The notes beneath the pieces are model-generated. The model saw nothing but the letters and a program-made list of their open reading frames with translations. It searched no databases and was not told the origin of the DNA. A DNA stretch of 64,000 nucleotides from Raffaelea ambrosiae. Lineage: Eukaryota > Ascomycota > Sordariomycetes > Ophiostomatales > Ophiostomataceae. Each line of letters starts with the position of its first letter. Position 1 is the stretch's first letter. The DNA lies in contig PCDI01000007.1 of NCBI GenBank assembly GCA_002778195.1, forward strand, positions 1,225,127 to 1,289,126, read 5' to 3'. Below are positions 22,424-34,900 of this stretch, one piece after another. A program made the translations under genes and the position numbers.

Positions 22424-23648
22424 TGCGATGGGGGGGGTTGGTATGCTCAATGGGTGTTACGGATGGAGATGACGGGGGGACGATGTCCGAGCGATGGATT
22501 GGTGGCTAAAGCCCGGCAGGCCGGTTTTGTTTGGTCGGTGATAGTCTTGATAGCATGCATCGTCTCAGCATGGCTCCTAGCACAACTACGGCTCTCTACG
22601 ACGACGGCTCTTGCCATACTTTGTGCCCAACGTTCGTTCACCCATAGTCTGGAAAGCTCGGGGCATCACGAAAGACCGTTTGCTGTATGGCCATGTAAAT
22701 GTTCGCTTGCATTGGTAGCATGATCCGTTCCTCCGCCTTTCTGGCTATTCCTACAGTATCGTACACTGGGTCTTTGCATACCTCTTGTCAACCATTCTGC
22801 CGCCAAACATCATTGCCCGATTGGATCATTGAGATTATTTTTGGACAGCAAGCGTTCCATAAAAAGAAAATAAAAGAAAAACATCTCTTGGCCAAACATC
22901 CCCCCGAGACAAAAAAAAGCAAAAAAAAATTCCATACAACCCCCCAACCATAAAACTCCTTCCCGAGTCACAATAGGTGTCCTGTATGACGGCCGCCCCG
23001 GTGCTACTTGGCTGTACAAGGTGTGAGTGACGGGTCTCGCTGCATGTGCATGCGTGGGTGTGTGTGTGATCCGGCCGTGGCGAGGGTCGCATTCTCACTG
23101 GCTTGTATCCAGCGTTTTCCACGTCACGCGCACTTTCGGGCTGGCCCCCCCTATCACGAAGCTGAATGGGATAGGCCCCCCATCCTCTCTGGCATTAACT
23201 GGTCTAAGCCTTGCTCGCCCAAGCCTGTATGCATGTCTCAGGTTTTAAAGAAAAATGAAAATGAAAATGAAAATTGTCGCCCAATCCTTTCCACCCTTTA
23301 TTATTCATGCTTGCTTGTTTTTTTTCCCCCCTCATCGCCAACGGGAAGGGTGGTATCCTTGGATAGAACGCGGTATGCCCAGGTGTCCTGATCGCCCTCT
23401 CCATTCTGCCTTGCCCTCTGTGGATGACCGCATCTGCGTGTCTCAGTCCTTTCTGTCGTTGTGTTGCTTCGGTGTTCAGGGGGGGGGAGAAAGGGGGTGA
23501 AAAGGAAGAACCAGCAATGCCGTGATAGGGTTGGCCCGGCTTGCAATGGTTCTTCAGCTGATGCGGCCAGGCCGTCCCGTCAGGATCCTTGGTAGACTCC
23601 ATGTAGAGGGTACTTTGCGAGTGACAACCTCGGGAACGAACATCCCCC
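22424..23648. other. Intergenic region
   Basis: Promoter side of the zeta-like kinase and 3' side of the phytase. It contains A-rich stretches (22859-22935) and a GAAAAT repeat (23250-23272). No gene recognised; small frames lack domains. Confidence 0.6.
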
Positions 23649-25564
23649 TCATGCAAAGCACTCGTCCCAGTTGCCACCCGAGCGCGCAAACGCCAGGCTC
23701 TCCACAAACCGGCCCAGGCGGCACCGGCCCAGCTCGTCTGAGCCGCAGCGCTGCAGCGGCACCACGCGGTCGTTGACCAGCACGCGCACAAGGTCCTCTT
23801 CGTCGCCGTCGCACCGCATCTTTTCCACGTACATGCGCGCGGCAAACGGCACGGTCCAGCTGGCCGCGTAGCCCATCATGTCTTGCGGCTCGGTGCGCGT
23901 CATGTTGGACGGCTGGAGGGGCGCATGCTGGCCGGCCGCGGTCGTCCGATTGTACAGGCCCATGGCGGCAAAGACGTTGGCCATGTCGTTGTCGTGGCTA
24001 AAGTCGGCATAGACGGCGGCGTCGAGCGGGAACGTGGCCGGGTCAGCGTCCAGGGTGTGGTTGACGCTCGTGCGGTCCGCGACCGGCGACGCCGTCAGCC
24101 GCGCAATCAGCTCGTTGACGAAGCCGATGCCCTGCGCGGCGCCCAGCGCGCTGCCGTCGCCGTAGCCATACCATTTGCCCAGCGTCTGGTAGTAGTCGTA
24201 GTCGCGCCACTCGCTCTCGGAGAACAAATGGCAAAACGGCGACAGCCGGCGGCCGGCCGTGCCGCCACCGCCGCCCTCCGGCAGCCCGTCGTCGTCGGCA
24301 ATGGTCTCAAAGGGACACAGGTCCATGAGGGCAATGGTGTCGCGGTCGGTCAGGTTGGCGCCGGGCAGGCCGCGGTTGAGGCGCGCGGTGATGGGCGGCA
24401 CAAAGACGCCGGCGAACGCGCGCTGGGCATAGTAGCCGTTGCGGGACGAGAACCGGCGGCAGAGGCCGTTGTAGGACAGGGTGTTGTTGAAGCCGCTCTC
24501 CTCGGGGATGATGACCATGCTCTGGTCGTTTTCGAGGGAGGGGGAGTCCGCCTGGTCGGGGTGGCCACGGGCTCGACTCCCCGTGGTGCTCGAGTCGTCC
24601 AGACGCGCCCGGTGGAAGCCGCGGACCCAGTTGACGGCGGACATGATCACGCGGTGCTGGCCGGCCGCGCGGACAAACGGTTTGTTGTAGGACAAGGAAG
24701 CCTCCTCCTCCTCCTCATCGTCCTCATGATCGGCTGCCTCGCCGCCGCCGCCGGCAGACAGGATCAGCGACCGGTACCGGTTGTAGAAATGGGCGCCCGA
24801 GTGCACCATTTCCAGCTCGCCAAAGCGCGTCAGCTGGTCGGCGCCCATCCTGTACGTGTACCGGTCCAGAAAGGCAAACTGGCCGTCGGGTCCGTTGGCA
24901 AACTCCTCGACCGAGGCCTGGATGTGGCGGACCAGCTCGCCATAGGCCGCCGACTTGCCCGCCGTCGGGTCGCGGCCGCCGTGGCGCGACAGCACCAGGG
25001 CAAACGTGTAGTGGCACTGCGGGGGGAGGGCAGTCGCATGGGCCGTCTCGCCCGACGCGGCCTCGTCCAAAGACGCCGTCTCGGCGGCCTTGATGTCGGA
25101 CGGCACCGAGAAAAAGGGCGCGTACTGGCCCCATTGCCGGGCCACGGACGGGTAGCACTGGTACCCGTGGTCGGGGGTGTCGCACGACGGGCCCCCTCCG
25201 CGGCTAGAAGCGACGCGTCTATGCAGTCAGCAAAGAGCACGCCCCGCAAGGAGCGCCCACGAGGAGTTCCCACATGGGCTGCAGGAACATGGACTCACGA
25301 GAAAGCCACACCCAGATACATCACCATGGCCAGGCCGACCACCACCATGGACAGCTTCAGCAGGGGCCGGTTGCCGCGCGCCCACACGCCGCCGACCGGC
25401 CGCTCTTCACCGCGTCCCGTGTCCAGCGGCAGGCCCCGCCGGTTCTGTTGTCGGCTGCCCAGCCGTGGCCGGTTGCGGCCGCTCTCGTTGTCGTCGACGA
25501 GTGGTCGGTATTGGACCCTGTCGCGGTCGAACAGGGACCGGACGCGGTGCACGAACGAGGCCAT
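23649..25564 (-). CDS. Histidine acid phosphatase, phytase-like, signal-anchored
   Basis: Phosphomonoesterase of the histidine acid phosphatase superfamily, close to fungal 3-phytases. Exons, in transcript order: 25564-25299 and 25218-23649; 611 aa. The second exon opens with the phytase hallmark CDTPDHGYQCYP then WGQYAPFFSV (about 101-127); the catalytic motif RHGGRDPT is at about 167-174 and the proton-donor SHDND at about 496-500. The end, NWDECFA, is typical of phytases with a terminal disulphide. Instead of a cleavable signal peptide there is a basic cytosolic stretch of about 67 residues followed by one hydrophobic segment (LSMVVVGLAMVMYLGVAF, about 70-88), predicting a type II membrane protein with the catalytic domain outside or in the secretory lumen. 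Substrate (phytate or other phosphate esters) is inferred. The intron acceptor follows GCTGAC. Confidence 0.9.
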
Positions 25565-26316
25565 TGCTTTTTAACGGCGAGTGTGAAACGCAATGCAGGA
25601 AAGGAATGCTCGCTTCGCTTCCTGATGAAAAAGAGAAAAAAAGAGCGCAGAGGATGCAGAACGAGAGGCAACGCAGAGGAGGCAATGCTACGACGTCATA
25701 TCGCGAACGACGGAAGGAAAAAGGCAAGAGGCAAGTGGCAAGGGGAGGCCAGGTTGGGGGTCTCAAACTGGCAAGAGCGATCCCTGCGTCACTTCCCCAA
25801 ACCAGTTTGCGGCGGCTTAGCTCTTAGCTGTGACCACGTTTTCGGCGCCTAGCCAATGGGAGCGCACCAGTCCGTCAGTGGTCGGTCCCCTAACGCTTGG
25901 CCAGCCACAATCACGGGTCAACTAATGTGTTAGAGTCTCGCTTCTCATGTATCACAAGATGCGCCGCCATGTATGGGAATTGAAGAGCCATGCAACTTTC
26001 AAAAAAAGAGAGAAAAAAAAAACTTTTCGAAAAAAAGTGATCTTCCTCTCTTTCTGGAAGATGCTCAATTTTGCCTGGCCTGCCTGGCCCTGTTTCCCTC
26101 CCTGCCTATCTATATAATTATGGTATCAAGAAATGGATGGATTGGACATGGAGGACATGAAAATGCGAATCCTGACAAAGGAGAGAACAGAAAGGAAAAG
26201 GAAAGAAAAATAGAGTCACAGAAATATGACGGAACGAATACAAGCCACCCATGGTATTTACACGATGCATTTTCTCTTCCCGGCACTCGCTTGGAGGGGG
26301 ACGCGTGCCACTCCTC
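25565..26316. other. Intergenic region
   Basis: Upstream of the phytase and downstream of the large hypothetical gene (both -). Contains AG-rich sequence (25620-25745), a GCTCGCTTCGCTTCC element at about 25608-25622, and A-rich tracts near 26000-26040. No gene recognised. Confidence 0.6.
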
Positions 26317-29238
26317 TCAAAAGGCCACCCCGACACTCTGCGGCCGGTGGCCGCTGCTCAGCACCTTGTCCACTGCCAGCGACGCCTTGCCACCGGGCGC
26401 CACGGCCGCCACAGGCGTCGCCGTGGTCGCCATGCTGGTTGTCGTCGTTGCCGTCATGGTGGTCTGGGGCGTGCTGCTCGGCGACCAGGCCGTGCCCGCC
26501 GTGCGCGTCTCCTGGTCGGACTCCGGGCCAGACGACTCCTCCTCCTCCTCGGACTCGGGCTCTTGGGCAGACTCGTCCTGGTCAGACGCGTCGTCGTCGT
26601 GGCGCTCGACATCCCGTGCCGTCGTCCACGTCGACAGCGTCGCCACCGTGGACAAGCTATCCAGGCTTGTCCGTGCCGGTGGGCCAGCACTGGCACCCGT
26701 GCCAGCCGTGGCCGCAGCCGTGCCCGTGCCCGGCGACGACGCCAGCAGTCCCTGCGCCGTGGGCGGCACCACAATCTGGTAGAACCCGTCCTTGGTCCGC
26801 ACGGGACGCGGCACGTTGGTGACCGAGTCCAGGCTCAGGTCGTGGACATGCACGGCCGCGGAAGACGACGCGAGACCGCCGCTCTCGTCGCGCGACAGCC
26901 AGTGCGACACCCGCGCAAACGACTTCTTCTTGCGCAGGGGCGGCCGCAGGACCAGCGGCAGGGGCGGCGCCAGCGGGACGTCCACGGGGCGGCCGTTGAT
27001 CCGGGGGCCCGAGGAGGGGGAGGAGGAGGAACGGCCAGCAGAGCGTCCACTGGCCGTGGCCACCACCGTCCGTCCCGCAGATGCGGCGGCGGCGGCGGCG
27101 GCCTTGGCAGCGGCCGCCGCCGAGGCCACGGATGCTGCCGAGGCCACGGACACCTTGGAGTTGTTGGCCGACGACGACTTCATCATCATGACCGGCTTGG
27201 TGGAGGCCAAAGGCGGCGTGGGCGGGCGGTCGCTGTCTTCTTTGGGGTGGTGTGGCGGCTGTTGGGCCGGCTGTTGGGCCGGCTGGGCTTGTTGGGCCTG
27301 CGGCGAGAACACGCTCACCGGCGTGGCCACGCGCCGCGGCGTCGGCGGGTTCGCGGCCAGGGGGTTCACCACCAGAGTGTTCACCACCAGAGGCGTCGTG
27401 CCAGATAGGGTTGTTGTTGTCGTCGTCGTCGTCGACTGGCGCGGCGGTGCCGTCTGCGGCCGCTCCGTGCTGAGCCGCTCGGCAAACGACGGCCCCGACG
27501 CCGGCAGCGCGGGAATGGCCGGCATGGGCGTCATCATCAGGGCCCGGTTGACGTCGCCCAGCTGGCCGCCCAGGCTTTTGCTGGAAGCCGATGCCGCCCC
27601 CAGCTCGCCGGCCATCCCGTACGCCGTCGACGGCCGGCTGTTCACATACAGGCTCTGCCGCTCGATGATGTTGTCGATCTCGGCCTGCAGCTTCTCCATC
27701 TCGATCATCGCGCTGGCGATGCGCTCCACCATGGACTCGACGGCCGGCGTCGAGTGCGACCGCAGGCGGGACTTGGGTGGCGGCGGGGGCCGGGTGGGAG
27801 AACCTGCCCGGTCGGCGTCCGGGGCCGGGACGGCCGGCGGCGACCCCCCTGGACTGGTGTTGCTGCGCTGGCGCGGCGTGCTCCGGACACTCGAGGCGTC
27901 CCCTGTCGTCATCGTCGTCGTCGTCGTCGTCGCCGTCGTCCCTGGCCGCCGGGGCACGTGGAACGACATGGACGTGTAGCTGCGCTCGCCCGTCGACGTG
28001 GCCATGGTGACGGCGCTGTCGGCGCCGCTGCTGTGGTTGCGGAGGTGGGCCTGCGGGGGCGGTTGCATCATCGTCGTCGATGGTCCCAGCGGGGACGACG
28101 ACAGGTCCTCCCGCGCATCGATGCCGAGCTCCAGCGGGTGGTACGACAGCGGGGTCTGGTGGCGGTGGACAGCAGGGGGGTTGTGTGGCTGCGTCTGTGC
28201 CTGCTGTGTCTGTGCCTGCTGTGTCTGTGCTTGCTGTGCCTGTACCCGCTTCTGCTGCTCCTGCTGCTGCTGGTATTGCTGCTGCCGAAACTGCTGCCAC
28301 TGTCGTTCCCGCTCGGCCTCGGCCGCGGCTTCTCGCTGCCTCTGCTGCTGCAGCTGCAACTGCGGCTGCTGCTGCAGCTGCTGGTAGTACCGCTCGTAGT
28401 AGTCCTGGGGCAGGGTCTGGGTCTGTGGTTGTGACTGTGACTGTGACTGCGCCTCCGGCAGGGGCAGGGACGGAAACGGCACCGACTCCGAGTGCAGGTG
28501 CCGGAAGTTGGTCGGCGCCGAAATCGGCGGCCGCCGCTGCCGCCGCGACGACGACGACGACAACGACAACACCGCCGTCGAGGAAGACGACGACCACAGC
28601 GACGAGAACGAGGACCCGCGGCCACGGAAGCGCGGGCGCGTGGCCGACGTGCTGCGCTTGCGCGAGTCGCCTGCCGCCGCCGCCGTGGGTGACGCCGCGA
28701 CAGCGTTGCTGGCGTTTGAGCGGGACCGCGACCGGGTCTTGGACAGGGACCGCGACCGGGCGTACGACATGGTGAAATTCTCGTGGTGGGTGCTGTGGTG
28801 CTGCTGGTGGTGCTTGTTCCTTTGGCTGTGTTCACGGCGCTGCTGTTGCTGCTGTTGCTGCTGTTGCCGCACCGCGCCGGTGCCTTCCCCCTGGCTGCGT
28901 ACCGGCCTACCGCTAAAGTAGTCGTCGGCCGGTTGTTGAGAAGCGGCGGCGGTGGTGGTATGGTCTCTTTCTCTTTCTCCTCCTCCTCCTCCTCCGGTCT
29001 GCGCTCGCCGAAAGGGCGACCGGCGGTTCTCGGACTGGTTCGGGTACGGAACAAACGAAGGCGGCGGCGTCAAGCCGGGCTCGTCGGACCAGACCGACAC
29101 ATCCTTCTCGCCGCCGCGGTGCAACTTGTGGCGCGGCGACGACGGAGCGCAGCAGGACGTCAGTGACTCGAGCCATGTCGGAGGCGGTGTCGTCGGCGAC
29201 GACGACTGTGCGGCGTACATGACCCCGGATTTTCCCAT
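26317..29238 (-). CDS. Large low-complexity protein of unknown function
   Basis: Single open frame of 973 aa; I do not recognise a named family. The N-terminus starts MGKSGVMYAAQ and has a double cysteine within the first 30 residues. Then come basic/Ser-rich sequence, a long Gln-rich segment (residues about 325-365) with QTQQAQ repeats, and Pro/Ser/Thr-rich linkers. A short helical, probably coiled segment (MVERIASAMIEMEKLQAE, then NIIERQSLYVNSRP) lies near the middle. There are Ala runs, and near the C-terminus an ordered-looking patch (KSFARVSHWLSRDESGG; DGFYQIVVPPTAQGL) followed by an acidic Glu/Ser/Asp tract. Such intermittent conserved patches are typical of disordered fungal scaffold or signalling proteins. 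The frame extends 5 codons upstream without ATG; the first ATG is used. Gene reality is supported by length, C/G-ending codons and absence of stops. Confidence 0.75.
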   Translation of the reverse strand: MGKSGVMYAAQSSSPTTPPPTWLESLTSCCAPSSPRHKLHRGGEKDVSVWSDEPGLTPPPSFVPYPNQSENRRSPFRRAQTGGGGGGERERDHTTTAAASQQPADDYFSGRPVRSQGEGTGAVRQQQQQQQQQRREHSQRNKHHQQHHSTHHENFTMSYARSRSLSKTRSRSRSNASNAVAASPTAAAAGDSRKRSTSATRPRFRGRGSSFSSLWSSSSSTAVLSLSSSSSRRQRRPPISAPTNFRHLHSESVPFPSLPLPEAQSQSQSQPQTQTLPQDYYERYYQQLQQQPQLQLQQQRQREAAAEAERERQWQQFRQQQYQQQQEQQKRVQAQQAQTQQAQTQQAQTQPHNPPAVHRHQTPLSYHPLELGIDAREDLSSSPLGPSTTMMQPPPQAHLRNHSSGADSAVTMATSTGERSYTSMSFHVPRRPGTTATTTTTTMTTGDASSVRSTPRQRSNTSPGGSPPAVPAPDADRAGSPTRPPPPPKSRLRSHSTPAVESMVERIASAMIEMEKLQAEIDNIIERQSLYVNSRPSTAYGMAGELGAASASSKSLGGQLGDVNRALMMTPMPAIPALPASGPSFAERLSTERPQTAPPRQSTTTTTTTTLSGTTPLVVNTLVVNPLAANPPTPRRVATPVSVFSPQAQQAQPAQQPAQQPPHHPKEDSDRPPTPPLASTKPVMMMKSSSANNSKVSVASAASVASAAAAAKAAAAAAASAGRTVVATASGRSAGRSSSSPSSGPRINGRPVDVPLAPPLPLVLRPPLRKKKSFARVSHWLSRDESGGLASSSAAVHVHDLSLDSVTNVPRPVRTKDGFYQIVVPPTAQGLLASSPGTGTAAATAGTGASAGPPARTSLDSLSTVATLSTWTTARDVERHDDDASDQDESAQEPESEEEEESSGPESDQETRTAGTAWSPSSTPQTTMTATTTTSMATTATPVAAVAPGGKASLAVDKVLSSGHRPQSVGVAF
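28189..28243 (-). repeat. 15-bp repeat encoding QTQQA
   Basis: Three or more imperfect copies of a 15-bp unit (TGTGTCTGTGCCTGC-like on +) encoding a Gln/Ala/Thr repeat within the hypothetical protein. Confidence 0.8.
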
Positions 29239-31182
29239 CACTGCTGCGGCCACGGTAGAAGGCTAGCATGCATAATCAAACAAAGGGGGGCGTCGTAAGG
29301 CGTCAGGCGTCAGGCGTCAGGCGTAGATATCAACTCGTTGTTTGTTTCCTTGATCGAAGGGCGTCGGGAGGGACAGACTGCGTTGGCGAGCAAAAGAGCA
29401 AAAAAAAGAAAGTTGGAAAGAACGAAATCGACCGTGTAAGTCAAAGAAGCGGCGAAACACAGAAAACACACGGGAAAAAATAAAAAGAAGGAAAGGGCGA
29501 TAAAACGAAGAACGAAAGACGACGGCCAGCGACTGTAAGTGTGTCCAAGAGACGTATGTTTGTTTTGCTCCAGAGCTCTCCTCCGAGAAAGTGAAAAAAA
29601 AAGAGGATATCAAGGGAGAGAGGGAGAGAAAGAAAGACGAGAAGGAGGGAAGAGAAACAAGAAGAATAATAAAACCCGAGGAGCAAGAGACAAATGGGAA
29701 GAGAGGCGAAAACGAACAAGGGAGGGAAAAGAAAAAAAAAGGGACCCTCTTTTAAAAATAGGGAAGAAAAAGTACACCTGTGGACTGCCAACAACTGGAA
29801 GAGCGCGTGTGCAGGGCGCAAGAGTGGTGGCGGATTTGGGCAGTTAATATGCGAAGGAGCCAGAAAAAAAGAAGAAATAAGAAAGGGTGAGAAAGTAAAA
29901 ATACAACAAAAAGGTATGGCCACACCTGTGGCAGAGACGAAACAGGAAATGAAGAAAAGAGAACGGCCGGCTGGTTGGGCCTCGACTCATTTCCCTTTTC
30001 TTTTTTCTTTTCCCTTTCTTGCAGGGTGCGAGAGACGAAGCAGAGGACAGGAAGGAGGGTTGCTCGTATCGTACAGACTGGAAAAGACGAGACACAGAAA
30101 AGAGGTGACAATATTGGGTTGCTGGTCTTTTTTTGTTCTTGTCTTATTGGTTTTATTTGTTTTACACGGTAGCACCTTTTTGTGACCGGCCCCCAATACG
30201 GGCCAGTCCCTGGGCCCCTCCTTTCCCCTTCCCTTCCCGTTCCTATTGTCACATCTGGGATGTTTCTGCTGTGGCCGCCTGCCATCCATCCATTTTTTTA
30301 TTTATTTTATTTTTTTGCTCTCTCTTGATTTTGTGTTGGATTCTCTCGTAAACTCGGCGTGGGTGGTGGGTACACCCGTGTATGGAGTACTTCAGAGGAA
30401 CGCGTACCAAGCAAGGCAAACTAGAATAAGAAAACGATCAAAGAATAAAAAAAATAAAAAAAGGGATACTACTATGTACGTACAACACAAGACCAACGCC
30501 GTCGGGCTATGGAGGAGAAAAAAAGGTGATCGAGTGGCAGGCCAGGCAACCGCCCTGATTGGCCCGTCTGCCAAAAGCCGTGAGCCAGTCGGCGCCTATA
30601 GATTGGCTTTCTGGAAGGGCCGCTAAAAGGGGGGGGCCACCCGCCGGCCGCAACCCCCCCCCTCCTACCAGGATATACGATTCGACGAGAGCCAACGAGA
30701 GCGTGTCTGCGGGTGTGTGCCATGGACTGGGTACATGCAGTGTGCGAGTGTGTGTGTACGCTTCTCTGTGTCGGTCTGTGTCGGGGTTGAGCAAATCCAA
30801 TATCCAATGGTGGCGGCACGGCCGTCTACATACCATAGCAGTATATACATTGTACTATAGCAGTAGCTACGTAGTAAGCTGGTTGACAGCCACACGCTCT
30901 GCAGACACACCCACACTCGGGCATGCCACCGCAGGGCTTTCTCCTTCGTCCACTAGAATCCACGGCCTGCATGTCTCAGAAACCCAGCCTTGGAACGGTT
31001 GCATGGCCTCCCAACGACGGGCTCACGAGGACAGAAAAAGGCGAGAGAGAGAAAGCCCAAGTGAATAAACAGTCAGAAACGTAAAACAAAATAAACAAAA
31101 AACAGACAAGGGTGGAAGACGACCCAAGATGTTACCCAAAATATTATTACATCGTAGACTCTGAGGGGGTGAGGCCGCAGCT

Positions 31183-31200
31183 AAAAAAAAAAAAAAAAAA
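31183..31200. repeat. Poly-A tract (18 A)
   Basis: Uninterrupted adenines. Could be a slippage-prone homopolymer or a retroposed tail remnant; no adjacent coding similarity seen. Confidence 0.85.
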
Positions 31201-31940
31201 GAGGGTTGTCCTCCTTGCTTCCGTGTTATTGTCTGCGTGCTTCGAGTTTCTTCGTCCTACTGCAGTCTACTGCAGGTCTACTGCCCGTCCCAAGTGTGCT
31301 CGACTCGCGCCTGGAAACGAGCTCTACTCCCCGGTCCCTGGTTAGAGCTGGTCGCCATACCCCCCCCCCCCGCGCTTCCCTCTGTCTCCCTGCATTCGGT
31401 TCACCGTTCCTTTGTTTCTCGTTGGGTTTGTTATGCAGAACGCCTTCTTCTTTGTTTCTCTGTTGTCGTTCGTCCTCGTTCCTCGTCGGTTTTTTCTTTT
31501 CTTTTCTTTTTTTTCTATTTTGGTCTTGTTTCTCAATTCTGATTCGCTTTCTCTTGTGTGTCCTTGTTTCTTTGCCTCCTGGGCCTGTACATCACCCTGT
31601 CTCTCTTTTGTTTCTTCGACCTCGCTCCGATTGGACTCCCGCCAACAGAGCTGTCACGAACAAGTCGAACAAAGGTCGAGTTGGTGGGTGGAGAGAGTGG
31701 CAGGCGGTCTGCTTGGATTGGCCCATCACTGGAGGGATTGCATCTTCGCTAGTCGGTATTTCTTTACGAGGAAAGGCGGCGGGATGTCCGCTTGAAGCCC
31801 GCCCCGGCAGTCGATTCTCATGCACGATACAATGTGCGTATCTTGTCGTGTGTCGTGTGGGAGCACGGGTACATTTCCTGGTGTGGTGGCCTAGTCAGAT
31901 ACTCCGGCGGCCGCGGAGCTGGTCGCAGCAGAAGGGGGAC

Positions 31941-31980
31941 CGAGGGGGGCCGAGGGGGGGGGGGGCCGNGGGGGAGGGGC
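31941..31980. repeat. G-rich block with ambiguous base
   Basis: Repeated CCGAGGGGGG units merging into a G run with an N at 31969. Assembly uncertain here. Confidence 0.85.
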
Positions 31981-34900
31981 CCAGAGACCCCGGAAGGGAG
32001 GCCCATACATTGCGCTGAACTGGCGCTAAACTGGCCCAATGCCTGCAGCAGTCTACCAACGACATGCTGAGGACGAGGTTTTCGGCATACGCGCGTGGGT
32101 TTGGGGGGGTGTTCTGTTGGTGGCTGGGAGAACCCGCAACATATGGGGGCCGGCTGCATAGTACATAGTATGTAGGTACGAGTACGAGTCCACAGGAGAA
32201 GCAGAAGAAGAAGAAGAAGCATACTCGTAGGGGGGGAAGGCCGGAGGGTATGGAGAGTTGACCACTCGCCGGCCGTCCCAGCAGTTCGCACGACCCGGGC
32301 GGCCGCCCCATTCCATGGTGTGGCGGAAAGACCAGCAATTCGTAGCACGGACAGCGGCTGGAGGGTTGGGGGAGTAGCGTAGCCGGGCACCCTGGGAAAA
32401 TACCGACCCGTACACGGCAAGGCGTATCTTTCTTGCCTTTGGTTCGCAGCTGCGCCTACAGCGCAGGGCAGCCCTACCCTGTATCTCACATCCTACAGGT
32501 CAGATACACAAGGACGGCAAGAATCCAACACACTAGATACCGAGACCTGCACATCACCCCTTAGTGGTGCGACCTGTTTGCGCAGGCCGCCTTTTAGGGG
32601 GGGGGGGGGGTCGGAGGGGCGGATCCCCATCCTCTGGGAACTGGGAAACCTCCTTCTCCTCCCACCCCCGTGGCGAGAGCTGGGAAAGGGTGGCGCATGC
32701 AAGGCACCGGCTGGGAAAAAGAGGAGCAGGAGGGGAGGCGAGGGAAAGTACGGTGTATTAGAAGGAGAGAAAACAAAGGAGGGGTGGGCCTTCTCATTGC
32801 ACACGACGGCCGAAACGATTGACGAGGATGAGAGCCCCCTCCGGTGGTGGCATATTTTGGAGTCCTCTCTGGCGGAACAGACCAGGCAAGGCCAGTTTCT
32901 ACTTTCTGGCGGACTTGTGGCCTCTGACCTCTGAGCTCTGACCGCATTTCATGCTAATAATAGTTCTCGTCTACGGGGTGTCGTGGGAGCTGTCCGCGTG
33001 GCTCCCGCTCGTGCTGGGTAAGGTCAGAGAATATGGGGTTATCGGCGTCTCAGTGTGTGTGAGCGAGTCTGTGTCAGTGTCTGGGTGTCGGGGCGTGTGT
33101 GTGGATTATCACCAGACGGTGATCTGACAGGACAGGATACGGTACGAATCATCGAGAGACGAGACGAACACAAGTCTCGCCAGTGTGCGTGAAGAGAAGT
33201 GCTCAAACAATAGCAATCCAGCCAAAGAAGAACAGTCTGTCGAAAATATGTCACAGCAAAAAAAAGGAAAGAATTGTGTTTTTTTTTTTTGTGTTTTTTT
33301 TGTTTTTTTGTTTCTGGCCGTTGGCGCTGAAGTAGGTATGACTTCTTACTACATAGTACTATGTATGTACAAAGACGAGACATGTCAGAGACACACAGAC
33401 TAAGCGAGAAAAAAGAAAAGAAAAGGGAGAAAAAAAAACACATCCAGGTCAGCCAGCAGTCAGCTGCTTTTGGAGAAGCAAATGTACATAGTATCTTGCT
33501 TGGGCCCCATCGCGCGTCGAACTGCCGTTTGCTCGTTTCCCATCTTTGCTTTGGAAAGCACGTCTGACAGATGTCGGCTCGTCTGACTTTCTTTTTTCTT
33601 TTTTCCCTCCGTCGGTCTCGGCGTGCGTGGCAAAGCAGTGTTCTCTCATTTCTTCCATTGTGGCTTCTTTTGCCATGGTGAATAGCCCCTTCAAAGGCGG
33701 AGGAGCCGGTTGGCGGACGATCGAGAAGAGGCGGGGGCCAGCAGCCCACTACGCTTCGCTAGCGTCAAGACGTTTACAGGCAGACAACGTCTTTTGATTT
33801 GCTGGCCCCCCCCCTGTAGGCCGAAAGGCTGTGCTGAGCCCTCCGGGCCTGCCAGGGAGGGATACGATGATGCTACTGGATGGAAGGAGCCCGACGAACA
33901 CCCACCATCGGGAATGCACACAGCATATGTTAAGCTACTCTGGGAGGCAGAGCTGAAAAAAGGTTTAGGCAGTGCGTTAGTCTCTCGAATAAGCGAACGA
34001 GCTTTTTCTTTTTTTTTTTTTCTTTTTGTCATTTGTCTCACTGCTCTCCTTTTTCCTCTTTCTTGCCTTCGATTTTCCTTCTGTGCGTAGTAGATCGGGC
34101 TCTGTCAGATGCAGTGTAAAAAAAAAAGACGGAGCCTACATATGGTATGTAACTAACTAGTTACTGCAGGAGTCTATCAAAAAGAGGTTGGTGATGATCT
34201 TCGACCAAGGACCCAGATGGGAGACATGGAAAAAATGGCAATATGCGACCAGAACAAGAGCAGACGAACTGCTCCGAGAATGGGGCTGACACGAAAACGA
34301 CACCATGTATTGTCTACTTGCAGTGACAAGCAAGGCAAGATGCGGTAATAGGCAGCAGTTTACCAGAAACGGTTGCGGACCACAGCATAATACGATCACA
34401 CAGAAAGGATGGAGGAGGCGAAGAAGAGCCACCGAGCCACTGGGCCACAGAAGAGCCTACTGGAAGGCTGAGACTATGTACGGGGGAATTGTTTGCAGGG
34501 GGGGGGGGACAATGGACCAACGAGAGACCACCGGCAGGGTTCCCTCTTTTCTGGGTGTTGTTTCGTTCGTTCGGCTTGGTTTGGTTTCGCACGCGTGAGA
34601 GACGAATGACTGGCTGTGGATGGCTCGCAGCTGCGACTGGGCCGTTTTTGGGTCATCCTGCTTATTACATCAGCGGCCCAGGTGACGACACAGGTCGCCG
34701 GCCAAATGAAGGACAGAGAAAAACGGCCTTCAACGTTCCTAGCGTCCATACCACAGTATGCGTTTGGGAAAGGGTTCGCTTCATTGAAACTTGCATTCGT
34801 TACCTGGTTTGTTGTCCCGAGAGACCGTGTGCATTGCGAGCTCTTCTTGCGAACATCCACAGCAAGCAAACTACGAGGCCTCAGTCGTCCATTTCTCCCC

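Noticed and set aside
21251..22723. 490-codon + frame opposite the zeta-like kinase
   Set aside because: Composition is typical of antisense shadow; no motif, while the - frame has a clear P-loop.
23883..25574. Long open frame (563 codons) on + opposite the phytase
   Set aside because: Arg/Gly/Val-rich shadow of a GC3-rich gene on the other strand. The - strand frame carries the RHGxRxPT and HD motifs, so it is the real one.
31206..32018. 270-codon + frame
   Set aside because: Phe/Ser/Leu low-complexity from T/C-rich DNA and passes through an N.
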